From the NCBI GenBank assembly GCA_031969915.1, contig DALYJJ010000008.1, positions 13,222 to 77,221 on the forward strand: 64,000 nt of DNA, in the 5' to 3' direction. Source of the stretch: DALYJJ01 sp031969915 (GTDB lineage: Bacteria; Acidobacteriota; Terriglobia; Bryobacterales; Bryobacteraceae). The notes under the pieces are model-generated. The model was not told the DNA's origin, did not search any database, and worked only from the letters and a program-made list of their open reading frames with translations. The position numbers were made by a program, and so were the translations under genes. This document shows positions 27,620 to 36,765 of the stretch, piece by piece (the first letter of the stretch is position 1; every line of letters starts with the position of its first letter).

Positions 27620-28853
27620 CGAGTTCACGGGCGAGCGTGTGGTACCGGGCGAAGTAGAACCCGACCTCTGGAACGAACACTACGCGCGCTATGTGTTTGC
27701 CGCGCGGCTGGCCCGGCGGAAGCGGGTGCTCGACACGGGCTGTGGCACGGGCTACGGCAGTGCCGAACTGGCGCGCACGGCGGCGTCGGTGACGTCGCTC
27801 GACGTCGCCGCCGCCGCGGTGGACTTCGCCCGCCGCCGATATGCAGGAGCATCGTCCCGTTTCCTGCAGGCGTCGGCCGAGGCGCTGCCGTTCCGCGCCG
27901 GCGCCTTCGACCTGGTGGTGGCCTTCGAAGTCATCGAGCACCTGAAGAACTGGCCGAGCCTGATCTCCGAGGCCCGGCGCGTCCTTGGGCCCGGTGGACA
28001 GTTCGTGGTCTCCACGCCGAACAAGCTCTACTATGCGGAGAGCCGCGCCAAGAGCGGGCCGAACCCGTTTCACGAACACGAATTCGAGTTCGAGGAGTTC
28101 CGCGAAGCGCTTGCCCGGTGCTTTCCGCATGTGGCCCTGTTCGCCCAGAATCACGCGCCGGCCATCGTGTTCGACGGGATTCCGCGGGGTGCCGCCAGCG
28201 ATACGCGCATCGACGGGCCTGGGGCGGAGCCGGGGGAATCGCACTTCTTCCTGGCGGTGTGTGCGGTAGGCCCGCAGATGGGGGCGCCGACTCTGGTCTA
28301 CCTGCCGGCGGCGGGCAACCTCCTGAGGGACCGCGAGCGCCACATCGAGCGATTGCAGGATGAACTCGCCACCAAGAACGGCTGGCTTGACGAAGCGCGG
28401 GCCGAACACCAGCGCCTCGTCGTTCTGCACGAAGAGCAAAGGCAGCAACTGGAGGCGCGCAATCGCTGGGCGGAGCAGTTGAACCGCGAACTGCAAGAGA
28501 CCGGCGCACGCCTGCTCGCGGTACAGGACGAGTTGGTTGCCGCGCGCGTCGAAGCGCAAGCGGCCTTGGATGAGTGCGAGCGGAGGATCGCCGATCTGGA
28601 GCGCGATCTGGCGGCCCGCACGGCTTGGGCACAGGAGAAAGAACGGGACCTTGCGGCGAAGGCCGAAGAACTCGAAAAGGTCGTCAATCTCCTGCGCGAG
28701 GCTGAGGCCACGGTCGAAGAGCGGACGATCTGGGCGCAGGGACTGGACAAAGAGATTCAAGAGTTGCGGAGCCGGCTCGCGCTGGCCCAAGAATCGAAGT
28801 GGCTCCGGCTTGGACGGGCGCTGGGGCTGGGCCCGTCGCTAGGTAGCGCATAG
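27612..28853 (+). CDS. SAM-dependent methyltransferase with long C-terminal coiled coil (possible chain terminator)
   Basis: 413 residues. Residues ~35-150 are a class I methyltransferase: motif I LDTGCGTGYGSAELA, acidic SLDVAAAAVDFAR, and motif IV-like FDLVVAFEVIEHL. Residues ~235-395 are a near-continuous coiled coil (heptads rich in Glu/Leu/Arg, e.g. DRERHIERLQDELATKNG), followed by a short basic, possibly membrane-associating end (KWLRLGRALGLG). The layout resembles the methyltransferase plus coiled-coil ruler of WbdD, but no kinase domain is seen. It is coupled to the Wzt-like gene. Role in glycan termination is inferred. Confidence 0.8.
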   Translation: MSSEFTGERVVPGEVEPDLWNEHYARYVFAARLARRKRVLDTGCGTGYGSAELARTAASVTSLDVAAAAVDFARRRYAGASSRFLQASAEALPFRAGAFDLVVAFEVIEHLKNWPSLISEARRVLGPGGQFVVSTPNKLYYAESRAKSGPNPFHEHEFEFEEFREALARCFPHVALFAQNHAPAIVFDGIPRGAASDTRIDGPGAEPGESHFFLAVCAVGPQMGAPTLVYLPAAGNLLRDRERHIERLQDELATKNGWLDEARAEHQRLVVLHEEQRQQLEARNRWAEQLNRELQETGARLLAVQDELVAARVEAQAALDECERRIADLERDLAARTAWAQEKERDLAAKAEELEKVVNLLREAEATVEERTIWAQGLDKEIQELRSRLALAQESKWLRLGRALGLGPSLGSA

Positions 28854-31293
28854 ATGAGGGGCGCCGCCCGGTTCCTCAAGGCGCTCCCGCTCTTTCTGCT
28901 TGCGGCCCCGCTGCACGTCATCTCCGTTCTCACGCTCGCGGTAGTGGACGGTCTCTGGCTACTGCTGGGACGCCGGCGCGGCTCGTTCCCAGCTCCGCCG
29001 GCCACCGCCTCGGCGTCCATTGTCATCCCCACGTGGAACGGACGCGACCTGCTCGAGAAGTATCTCCCGTCGGTCGTTGCGGCCTGCAGCGGGAGCGCGG
29101 CGAACGAGATCATCGTCGTCGACAACGCGAGCGAAGACGGAACCGCGGCCTGGCTCGCAGAGACGTTTCCGGGCGTCCGGGTTCTCCCCCTTCCCCGCAA
29201 TGAAGGCTTCGGCGGAGGATCGAACGCAGGATTCCGCGCCGCGAAGAACGACATCGTGGTCCTGCTCAACAACGACATGCGGGTCGCGCCTAGCTTTCTG
29301 CCGCCGCTTCTCGCCGCCTTCGAGGACCGGGGCGTCTTTGCGGTCGCGTGCCAGATCTTCTTCTCGGATCCGGAGAAGGTCCGGGAGGAAACCGGACTCA
29401 CGCAAGCCTGGTGGGCAGACGGCGGATTACGCGTGCGCCACCGCGCCGACGAAGCGGTCGACCGCCCGTTTCCCTGCTTCTACCCCGGCGGCGGCTCGAG
29501 CGCCTTTGACCGCCGGAAGTTCCTCGAGTTGGGTGGCTTCGACTCGCTCCTGGCGCCGTTCTACCTGGAGGACACCGACCTTGGCTACATGGCCTGGAAG
29601 CGAGGCTGGAAGGTGCTCTACCAGCCCGCCAGCCATGTCTGGCATGAGNNNNNNNNNNAGGCGCGAGGGCACGCTCGGGGTCGAAGCTCATCTTGTAGAG
29701 CGAGGGATTCACGGGGTTGGCGATGCCTGCCATGAGCACCGTGGAACCATCGGCCGCCGATTCTCGCCCGCCTACATCCAGGGAATCCTGAAGAAGAACT
29801 TCCTGCTGTGGACCTGGAAGAACATTCACGAGCAGCCTCGCTTCCTCGCCCATCACTGGTTCACGATGGCCGGGGCGCTGATCAGCGCCGTTTTCGGCGA
29901 TTCGCCCGAACGGCCCTCGCTCCCAGGCATCCTGCGCGCCGCGCTTCAGCTTCCTCGGGCGTGCGTCTCGCGCTGGCGGGCTCGCTCGCTCGCTTGCGTT
30001 GACGACACCGAAGCGTTCCGCCGCCCGCTCGGCGGCTACTATCGCGATCGCTTCGCCGTCCTACCGGAAGCTCCGGAGCCGTTGCGGGTGCTCTTCCTCT
30101 CGCCCTACCCGATCCTGCCGCCGATCCACGGCGGCGCGGTCTTCATGAGCCAGACCCTCCGCGAACTGGTGAAGCACTGCGAAGTGCACCTGATTGCGCT
30201 GCTCGACTTCCCACACGAGCGCGAGCCACACCGGGAACTCGACGCGATTTGCGGTTCGGCGGAGTATCTTCTGCGGATTGAAGGTAGGCCTGCGGCGCCG
30301 GGATCGATCCTTCCCTTTGCGGTGCGAGAATTCGCGAACGCCGACCTGGAATGGCTCATTCACCGCCAGATCTTCCTGCGTCAGATCGACGTGTTCCAGA
30401 TCGAGTACACGAACATGGGCCAGTACGCCGGTTCATTCGGGCGGATCGTGAACGCGCTCTTCGAGCACGACATCTACTTCCAGTCCGTCGGCCGCAGGCT
30501 GGCTTCGATGCGCGGCTTCGTCACGCGCGCCCGTGCAGCCTTCGAATACCTGCGCGCCCTTCACTACGAACTAACCATGCTGCCGCGCATGGACCAGGTG
30601 CAGATGTGCAGCCGCGCGAACAAGGCCTACCTGGCGACATACCTGCCGCGACTCGAGACGCGGATGCTCGACGGGCTGCGCGCGGGCGTCGACACGTCCC
30701 GCTACGATTTCCGCCCGCACGGCCGCCGGCCGGACACGATTCTGTTCCTCGGCAGCTTCCGTCACCTGCCGAACCAGGCGGCGCTGAACTGGTTCATCAA
30801 CTTCGTGTTCCCGCGCGTGCTGGCGGAGCAGCCGCAAGCACGCCTGGTCGTGGTGGGTTCGGATCCGCCGCCGGTCTACACACTCGGCTCGCTGGCGCCG
30901 TCGGTCGACCTGGTCGGATACGTCGACGATGTGCGTGAAGCGCTGGCCGGCTGCGCGGTCTTCATTTGTCCGATCCTGGCCGGATCCGGAGTTCGCGTGA
31001 AGCTGCTTGAGGCGTTCGCCGCGGGCATCCCCTGCGTATCGACTCGCGTCGGGGCCGAAGGGATTACCGAGGAGGACGGAGCGGTGTGCTACCTGGCCGA
31101 CGATCCGGAGGCCTTCGCGCGGCGCGTGGTGGAACTGTTGCGAAGGCCCGAGTTGGGGGCGGAAATGGCGATCCGCGCACGGCAGGAAGTGGTGGCCAAC
31201 TGGGATATGGCGGCGATCACAGCGCGCCTGGCGGTAAGCTTTCGCGATGCCGTTCGCCGGAAGCGCGCTACGGCTGGCCCAGATCCTTCTTGA
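28854..31293 (+). CDS. Fused glycosyltransferase GT2-GT4, interrupted by a scaffold gap and a foreign fragment
   Basis: Two halves read in different frames only because 88 bases (29649-29736: ten N plus 78 bases) are inserted. If they are removed, the frame is continuous and gives 783 residues. The first half has an N-terminal hydrophobic segment, then a GT2 domain (SIVIPTWNGRDLLEKYL, VVDNASEDG, VLLNNDM, FYLEDTDLGYMAWKRGWK). The second half continues HRGTIGRRFSPAYIQGILKK, then a GT4-like transferase (VLFLSPYPILPPIHGGA, and near the end GSGVRVKLLEAFAAGIPCVS). Start ATG directly follows the methyltransferase stop. The 3' end overlaps the convergent secreted-protein gene by 26 bases. Confidence 0.8.
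29649..29658. other. Assembly gap (10 N)
   Basis: Ten N inside the glycosyltransferase gene. The true length between the flanks cannot be read; the reading frame argues that it is zero once the following 78 bases are also removed. Confidence 0.99.
29659..29736 (-). other. Foreign-looking 78-base fragment, tripartite tricarboxylate receptor-like, probable misassembly
   Basis: Read on the minus strand it gives one open frame: LMAGIANPVNPSLYKMSFDP followed by ERALAP. This resembles the N-terminal part of Bug/TctC solute-binding proteins (the family pattern is LLM...NPSLY..L.FDP..DFAP). It interrupts the glycosyltransferase exactly at a 10-base near-repeat (CTGGCATGAG before, CTGCCATGAG after). 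A scaffold join at a short overlap explains all of this. Confidence 0.7.
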
Positions 31294-31816
31294 GCCTCTT
31301 GACGACGCGTTCGGCCAAGGCATCCAGACCGCGCGGGCGGCGGTCGCCCGGCTCATCGAACGTGGACCACAGTACGTGTTTCGAGCGGCGGTCGACGAGA
31401 AAGACGGTTCCTTTTCCACGAGACCACGAAGAGCCCTGCGGCTTGTACATCTCTTTGAGTTCGGCCAGCCGCTTCGCCTCCGCTTCGTCCGTTCCGGGTT
31501 CGGCTGGCTTCCCTTCCTTCACCGCGTCCGCCGGCTTGGCCGCAGCGGCGGGCGGCGGCGGCGCCGGCTCCGCCGGATAGAGTTCCGACATTCGTTCCTG
31601 GAACCGCACGCCCAGAGAATCCGTGAACACGGCGTCGGCCAATTTCGGGTCGGCCACCACGCGGAATACCTTCAACTGCGTTAGACGGTTGGCCAGCATC
31701 TGATCGAGGCCGCCCGCCATGGGGAGCAGGTACACCGACTGCACCTGTCCGAGCTCCGCGGGGAGCGCCGCTCCGGCACACAGGCCCAGGGCGCAAAGCG
31801 ACAAGAGATACCGCAT
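31268..31816 (-). CDS. Secreted protein of unknown function
   Basis: 182 residues. Signal peptide at 1-20 (MRYLLSLCALGLCAGAALPA). The mature part has VQSVYLLPMAGGLDQMLANR, a Pro/Ala/Lys/Glu-rich middle (about residues 80-110) and a C-terminal segment with GTVFLVDRRSKHVLWSTFDE. This last part looks like small acidobacterial proteins that report on a degenerate lipoprotein fold; I do not assign a function. It is the only minus-strand gene inside the polysaccharide cluster and is convergent with the gene to its left. Confidence 0.7.
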   Translation of the reverse strand: MRYLLSLCALGLCAGAALPAELGQVQSVYLLPMAGGLDQMLANRLTQLKVFRVVADPKLADAVFTDSLGVRFQERMSELYPAEPAPPPPAAAAKPADAVKEGKPAEPGTDEAEAKRLAELKEMYKPQGSSWSRGKGTVFLVDRRSKHVLWSTFDEPGDRRPRGLDALAERVVKRLKKDLGQP

Positions 31817-31865
31817 GCCCTCATCTTATCAGCGGCCTCGTACAATAGAGCTTCGCCGCCGTTCC

Positions 31866-32549
31866 ATGTACAAGAGTCTGAAGATCACGGTGATCATCCC
31901 CTGCCTGAACGAAGAGCAGGGCATCGAGAAGGTACTCACGCGGATGCCGGAGTTCGTCGATGAGGTGATCGTCGTCGACAACGGCTCAACGGACCGAACG
32001 GCGCAGGTGGCCGAGTCGTTCGGCGCTTACGTGGTGAAGGAGCATGTGCGCGGATACGGGCGGGCGTACAAGCGGGGCTTCGCCCACGCCCAAGGAGACG
32101 TGATCGTCACGCTCGACGGAGACCATAGTTACCCGCCCGACGCGATCTCCTATCTACTGGAGGCATTCCTCCATCTACGGGTGGATTTTCTGAACGCGTC
32201 GCGATTTCCGGTGCGGGACCCGGAGGCGATGAGCCTGAAACATAAGTTCGGCAATTTGGTTTTGTCGCTTGCGATGTCGCTGCTCTATTTCCGGTGGGTG
32301 CGGGATTCACAGTCCGGCATGTGGGTGTTCCGCCGTTCGATCCTCAACCATATGATGCTCGAGTCGGACGGCATGGCTTTCTCGGAGGAGATCAAGATCG
32401 AAGCCCTGAAGCACCCGAGGATCAGCTTCGCGGAGATCTCCATTCTGTACACCTCGCGCCTGGGAGAAATTAAGCTGAACCCGTGGCGGGACGGCTTTCA
32501 CAACCTTCTCTTCCTCATTCGGAAACGTTTTGCAAAGGGGAAGCCGTGA
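31866..32549 (+). CDS. Glycosyltransferase family 2, dolichyl/polyprenyl-phosphate mannose synthase-like
   Basis: 227 residues, a single GT2 domain of the DPM1/YkcC type without the membrane helices of the longer forms. Motifs: TVIIPCLNEEQGIEKVL, EVIVVDNGSTDRTA, nucleotide-sugar binding VIVTLDGDHSYPP (the DxD-like site), and QSGMWVFRRS. Such enzymes usually charge a polyprenyl phosphate with a sugar, or start or extend a glycan. Start ATG at 31866. Confidence 0.85.
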   Translation: MYKSLKITVIIPCLNEEQGIEKVLTRMPEFVDEVIVVDNGSTDRTAQVAESFGAYVVKEHVRGYGRAYKRGFAHAQGDVIVTLDGDHSYPPDAISYLLEAFLHLRVDFLNASRFPVRDPEAMSLKHKFGNLVLSLAMSLLYFRWVRDSQSGMWVFRRSILNHMMLESDGMAFSEEIKIEALKHPRISFAEISILYTSRLGEIKLNPWRDGFHNLLFLIRKRFAKGKP

Positions 32550-32553
32550 TGAT

Positions 32554-33612
32554 ATGCTCATTTTACCCGCCCCCGCGTCATCTCTGGCGCGACCGCAGCT
32601 AGCTCCCATGGCCACGGTCACCGTCGTGGTTCCCCACTGGAATCGCCGCGAACTTCTTGAACCGTTGTTGAAACGTTTGCGGCTTCAGACTTATCCAATT
32701 GGGGAAATTGTCGTGGTCGACAACGGATCGAGCGACGGTTCCGCGGAGCACGCGGAAGCGCTGGGCGCTCGCGTGATCAGGCTGGACCGGAACTACGGAT
32801 TCAGCCGCGCTGTCAACCGCGGCGTCGCAGAAGCGGCGACTGAGCTTGTCGTCATCATAAATAATGACGTCGCGCCGGCGGAGGATTGGCTGGAGCGTTT
32901 GGTCCGCGCGTTGGCCCGCGGCGGGAACGACGCCTGGTTCGCCGGCGGCCGGCTGATGCAGGCGGGTAGGGAAGAGTATCTGGACGGCTCGTTCGACTTG
33001 CTGTGCCGGGGAGGCACGGCCTGGCGGGCCGGGAAGGGTCGCCGGTACGGTTCGGTATGGGAGGAACCCCGGAGGGCCTGGAGCGTACCGATGACGGCCG
33101 CGCTGTTTCGCACGGAATTGTTCCGGCGCGTAGGTGGCCTGGAGGAGAGTTTTGAGTCGTACCTGGAAGACGTCGAATTCGGTCTCCGCTGCGCAGTGCA
33201 CGGCTACCGCGGGCTGTATGTCCCCGAGGCCGCCGCGGTTCATGCGGGCAGCGCGACGCTGGGACCGTGGCACGCGGAGACCACGCGCCGGATCGCGCGG
33301 AACCAGGTGTGGCTTATCGCGAGGCATCAGCCCGAATTTTGGCTCGGCCGGTACCGCCGTCAGGTGTGGACGGCGCAGTTGCTTTGGGGACTCGTGGCGT
33401 TGCGCCACGGCGCGTTTCTCGCCTGGCTCCGCGGGAAGTGGGAGGGCATTCGCGGCTTTCGCGCGGTGCGCGACGGGTCCGGCGGCGATGGAGCCGCGTT
33501 GGACGCCATCCTGGAGGATCAGGAACAGTTGATTCTCGAACTCCAGCGCGAGACCGGCTTTGACGCCTACTGGCGTTGGTACTTCCGCCTGGCGGGACGG
33601 AGGCGCGGATGA
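32554..33612 (+). CDS. Glycosyltransferase family 2 (rhamnosyltransferase-like)
   Basis: GT2 domain at the N-terminus: TVVVPHWNRRELLEPLLKRL, EIVVVDNGSSDGSAEHAEAL, VVIINNDVAPAEDWLERLV, acceptor-side FESYLEDVEFGLRCAVHG. The remaining C-terminal ~110 residues are helical with Trp-rich stretches (RRQVWTAQLLWGLVALRHG), typical of membrane-peripheral transferases. The start could be ATG 32554 or ATG 32608 (MATVTVVVPHW). Cotranscribed with both neighbours; its stop overlaps the next start (ATGA). Confidence 0.87.
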   Translation: MLILPAPASSLARPQLAPMATVTVVVPHWNRRELLEPLLKRLRLQTYPIGEIVVVDNGSSDGSAEHAEALGARVIRLDRNYGFSRAVNRGVAEAATELVVIINNDVAPAEDWLERLVRALARGGNDAWFAGGRLMQAGREEYLDGSFDLLCRGGTAWRAGKGRRYGSVWEEPRRAWSVPMTAALFRTELFRRVGGLEESFESYLEDVEFGLRCAVHGYRGLYVPEAAAVHAGSATLGPWHAETTRRIARNQVWLIARHQPEFWLGRYRRQVWTAQLLWGLVALRHGAFLAWLRGKWEGIRGFRAVRDGSGGDGAALDAILEDQEQLILELQRETGFDAYWRWYFRLAGRRRG

Positions 33613-34598
33613 CGGCGGTCTCGATCGTGATCGTGTCGTACAACTCGGCCGAGGTGCTGGGCACCTGCATTGCCTCCTGCCGGCGCGTGAACCCCGCTGA
33701 GATCTTCGTGGTGGACAATGCGTCCGCCGACAACTCGGTTTCCGTCGCGCAACGGGCCGGCGCGCAGGTGATCGTGAATACCACGAACAAAGGCTTCGCT
33801 GCCGCGGCGAACCAAGGCATCGGCGCCAGCTCGTCCCCGGCGGTTCTGCTGCTGAATCCGGACACCGAACTGCCCTCTTCGATCGAACCGCTGGCAGCCG
33901 CTTTGGAGGACGGAGAAGTGGGCGCCGCGGCGCCTGTGCTGGTCGACGACAGCGGCCGGGCGCAGCTCGGGTTTTCCATACGCCGCCTGCCGGAAGCGAA
34001 GGCGCTGATCTTTGAAGTCCTCGGGATCAACAGGCTGCTACCGGGGAACCCGGTGAACGCACGCTACCGCTGCCTGGACCTGGACCTGACGGAAGACCAG
34101 GACGTGGAGCAACCGGCTGGAGCGTGCCTCCTGATCCGCAAGACGGCCTGGGGCCTGGTGGGCGGGTTCGACGAGGAGTTCCACCCGGTGTGGTTTGAAG
34201 ATGTTGATTTCTGCCGCAGGTTGAGGCGGGCCGGCTTCCGAATCCGGCTGGCGGCGGGCGTGGCGGTGCGGCATCGGGGCGGCCATTCGGTGTCAAATCT
34301 CACTCCCGGCCGTCGCCAGGCATGTTGGTATGCTAGCCTTCTAAAGTACGCCGCGAAAGCTTATCCGGGCCACGCGGTGCGGGGAATTGCCGGCGCCTTG
34401 CTAGCCGGGTTGCTGCCAAGGACCATTACGGGGATTGTCAAGAATCGGAGTTTGGCACACGGATCAAACTTTGTTGTGATCTTACGGCTTGCGGGTCAGT
34501 CGCTCATCGAAGGGCGGCGCGGCGCGGTGGACGGTACCGGCCACACTGGGAAAGGGACCCCCCAGTACATCAAATCCAGTTCAGGTACAGGATCTTAA
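33609..34598 (+). CDS. Glycosyltransferase family 2 (WbbL-like)
   Basis: 329 residues. SIVIVSYNSAEVLGTCI, EIFVVDNASADNSV, NTTNKGFAAAANQGI, VLLLNPDTELP and FEDVDFCRRLRRAGFRI give a full GT2 domain of the type that adds rhamnose or related sugars. The C-terminal third has a basic, amphipathic stretch (ACWYASLLKYAAKAYPGHAV) and a hydrophobic segment that may touch the membrane. ATG overlaps the previous stop. Confidence 0.88.
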   Translation: MTAVSIVIVSYNSAEVLGTCIASCRRVNPAEIFVVDNASADNSVSVAQRAGAQVIVNTTNKGFAAAANQGIGASSSPAVLLLNPDTELPSSIEPLAAALEDGEVGAAAPVLVDDSGRAQLGFSIRRLPEAKALIFEVLGINRLLPGNPVNARYRCLDLDLTEDQDVEQPAGACLLIRKTAWGLVGGFDEEFHPVWFEDVDFCRRLRRAGFRIRLAAGVAVRHRGGHSVSNLTPGRRQACWYASLLKYAAKAYPGHAVRGIAGALLAGLLPRTITGIVKNRSLAHGSNFVVILRLAGQSLIEGRRGAVDGTGHTGKGTPQYIKSSSGTGS

Positions 34599-34607
34599 CC
34601 TCGTCGC

Positions 34608-35657
34608 ATGGCGAAACGCGATTTGATTTCGGTAACCATAGTCACTTACAACAGCGGCCGCTTCATCAAGCGCTGTCTGGAATCGGTGCTCGATCAAAAA
34701 GGCCCGGCGATTGAGGTGGTGGTGGTGGACAACGCTTCCACCGACGGCACCAACGACATCCTCGACCAATTCGAAGACCGGGTACGCGTCTTCCGGAACG
34801 AAGAGAACATGGGGTTCGCAGCGGCGCAGAACCAGGCCATCGGGCTTTCCAGCGGCGATTGGGTTCTGACCCTGAATCCGGACGTGGTGTTGATGCCGAA
34901 CTTCCTCGGGGCGCTCCTCGAAGCCGGCAACAGCAACCCTCGCATCGGCAGCGTGTGCGGAAAACTGCTGACCATCACACCGGACTATTCGATTCCCGAG
35001 AAGCCGATTGTGGATTCCACGGGCATCTACTTCACGCCCATGCTCCGGCACCTGGACCGCGGAAGCCAGGAAGTGGATAATGGCCACTACCTGCGGCCGG
35101 AGTACGTTTTCGGAGCGACGGCGGCGGCGGCGCTGTACCGGCGGGAAATGATTGAGGATGTCTCCGTGGACGGGGAGTTCTTCGACACCGACTTCTTCGT
35201 CTACCGCGAGGATGCCGACGTGGCCTGGCGCGCGCAGTTGTTCGGGTGGCGCTGCCTCTATACTCCGTTCGCGCGCGGCTATCATGTGCGGAAAGTCCTG
35301 CCGGGGAACCGCCGGGCCTTGCCGGCCGTGATCAACATGCATTCGGTGAAGAACCGCTTCCTGATGCGGTTGAAGAACATGACGCCCTTGCTGTACAAGC
35401 GCATGTGGGTGTCGATCACGATGCGCGACCTGGTGGTGGTGGGCTGCTGCCTGTTGCGCGAGCAGAGTTCGCTGAAGGCATTCTGGTACCTGGCCACGAA
35501 CTGGAAGCGCGTACTGAAGAAGCGGAAGCAGATCATGAGCCGGATGCGCGTCGACGATCAGTACATGGCAAGCTGGTTCCACTATGAGCCGGTGAGCCGG
35601 CCCGCTCCGAAGGCTGCTCCGCGCGCCGTCGCGCGCACGCGCACCGCCAAGAGCTGA
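34608..35657 (+). CDS. Glycosyltransferase family 2
   Basis: 349 residues. Motifs SVTIVTYNSGRFIKRCLESV, EVVVVDNASTDGTND, NMGFAAAQNQAI, VLTLNPDVVLMPNF and FFVYREDADVAWRAQLFGWR define a GT2 domain; the second half is a helical extension with KNRFLMRLKNMTPLLYK and a basic C-terminus (RAVARTRTAKS). Nine bases follow the preceding stop. Donor and acceptor are unknown. Confidence 0.88.
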   Translation: MAKRDLISVTIVTYNSGRFIKRCLESVLDQKGPAIEVVVVDNASTDGTNDILDQFEDRVRVFRNEENMGFAAAQNQAIGLSSGDWVLTLNPDVVLMPNFLGALLEAGNSNPRIGSVCGKLLTITPDYSIPEKPIVDSTGIYFTPMLRHLDRGSQEVDNGHYLRPEYVFGATAAAALYRREMIEDVSVDGEFFDTDFFVYREDADVAWRAQLFGWRCLYTPFARGYHVRKVLPGNRRALPAVINMHSVKNRFLMRLKNMTPLLYKRMWVSITMRDLVVVGCCLLREQSSLKAFWYLATNWKRVLKKRKQIMSRMRVDDQYMASWFHYEPVSRPAPKAAPRAVARTRTAKS

Positions 35658-35660
35658 CCT

Positions 35661-36761
35661 TTGCCGTTGCGGATCGCGCTGCTCGGCACCCGCGGCATTC
35701 CCGCCCGCTACGGTGGATTCGAAACCTTCGCCGAGGAGTTGTCGACGCGGCTCGCCGCCCGCGGCCACACGGTCACTGTGTACTGCCGGCAGCGCCCCGA
35801 CGAGCCCACCTTCCGCGGCGTCCGGCTCGTCTACCTGCCCACCATCCGCCACAAGTACTTCGACACCATCGCGCACACGGCACTTTCGACACTGCACCTG
35901 CTGGCGCATCGACACGATGCCGTCCTCTACTGCAACGCGGCGAACGCCGTCTTCACCGCGCTTCCGCGCGCCTTGGGGATGCCGGTTGCGCTGAACGTTG
36001 ACGGCCTGGAACGCAAGCGCAAGAAGTGGAACTGGGCGGCGCGGCAGTGGTATCTGCTCTCCGAGCGCCTCTCCACGGTCTGTCCGAACGAGATCGTGAG
36101 CGACGCAGCGGCGATCCGTGAATACTACCTGGAGCGGTACCGCACCCCGAGCACCTTCATTCCATACGGCGCCGAGACGGCCCGGGAAGAGACCAGGGAG
36201 GCATTGGACCGGCTGGGCCTGGAGCCCGGCCGCTACTTCCTCTACGTGAGCCGCCTGGAGCCGGAGAACAACGCGCTGCTGGTGCGCGAAGCGTTCGAAC
36301 GGCTCAACACCGATATGAAGCTGGCGATCATTGGCGACGCGCCGTACGCCGAAGAATACATCNNNNNNNNNNNNNNNNNNNNNNNGAGCGACGCCCGAAT
36401 CGTCATGCCGGGCGGCGTCTACGGGCAAGGCTATCGCGAACTGCAATCCCACTGCTTCGCGTACATCCACGCCACCGAGGTCGGAGGCACTCACCCGGCG
36501 TTGATCGAAGCGATGGGTCGCGGCGCTCTCACGCTGTTCCTCAAGACCCGGGAGAACCTGGAAGTAGCGGGCGGGGCGGCCCTGCCGTTTGAGCACGAGA
36601 CGCTGACCCAAACCCTGGAGTCCGTGCTGGCCATGCCCGCTGAGGCGCGCACGCTGTGGCGGTTGCGCGCGGCGGCCCGCGTCGAGGAGCGCTATAGCTG
36701 GGACCGCGTCACCGACCAGTACGAGCAGTTGCTGATTTCCTTACGAAGCGGAGCACAATAA
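35661..36761 (+). CDS. Glycosyltransferase with DUF1972 N-terminal domain (GT4-like), contains a scaffold gap
   Basis: About 366 residues. N-terminal LRIALLGTRGIPARYGGFET is the DUF1972 signature of rhamnosyl- or fucosyl-type GT4 enzymes. The donor site follows (YFLYVSRLEPENN, then GVYGQGYRELQSHCFAYIHA and EVGGTHPALIEAMGRG). Twenty-three N (36363-36385) lie between the two Rossmann-like halves. The frame is kept on both sides, so at most a few residues are unknown. Start TTG at 35661, or TTG at 35667, which would begin at LRIALLG. Confidence 0.87.
   Translation: MPLRIALLGTRGIPARYGGFETFAEELSTRLAARGHTVTVYCRQRPDEPTFRGVRLVYLPTIRHKYFDTIAHTALSTLHLLAHRHDAVLYCNAANAVFTALPRALGMPVALNVDGLERKRKKWNWAARQWYLLSERLSTVCPNEIVSDAAAIREYYLERYRTPSTFIPYGAETAREETREALDRLGLEPGRYFLYVSRLEPENNALLVREAFERLNTDMKLAIIGDAPYAEEYIXXXXXXXXSDARIVMPGGVYGQGYRELQSHCFAYIHATEVGGTHPALIEAMGRGALTLFLKTRENLEVAGGAALPFEHETLTQTLESVLAMPAEARTLWRLRAAARVEERYSWDRVTDQYEQLLISLRSGAQ
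36363..36385. other. Assembly gap (23 N)
   Basis: Run of N inside the DUF1972 glycosyltransferase gene. The translation is in frame on both sides, which supports a correct join and a small gap. Confidence 0.99.
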
Positions 36762-36765
36762 GGCC

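Noticed and set aside
29427..29856. Minus-strand frame across the gap as a real gene with TctC similarity
   Set aside because: Only the 78-base fragment has the similarity; the rest is antisense to the glycosyltransferase. Kept as a misassembly note.
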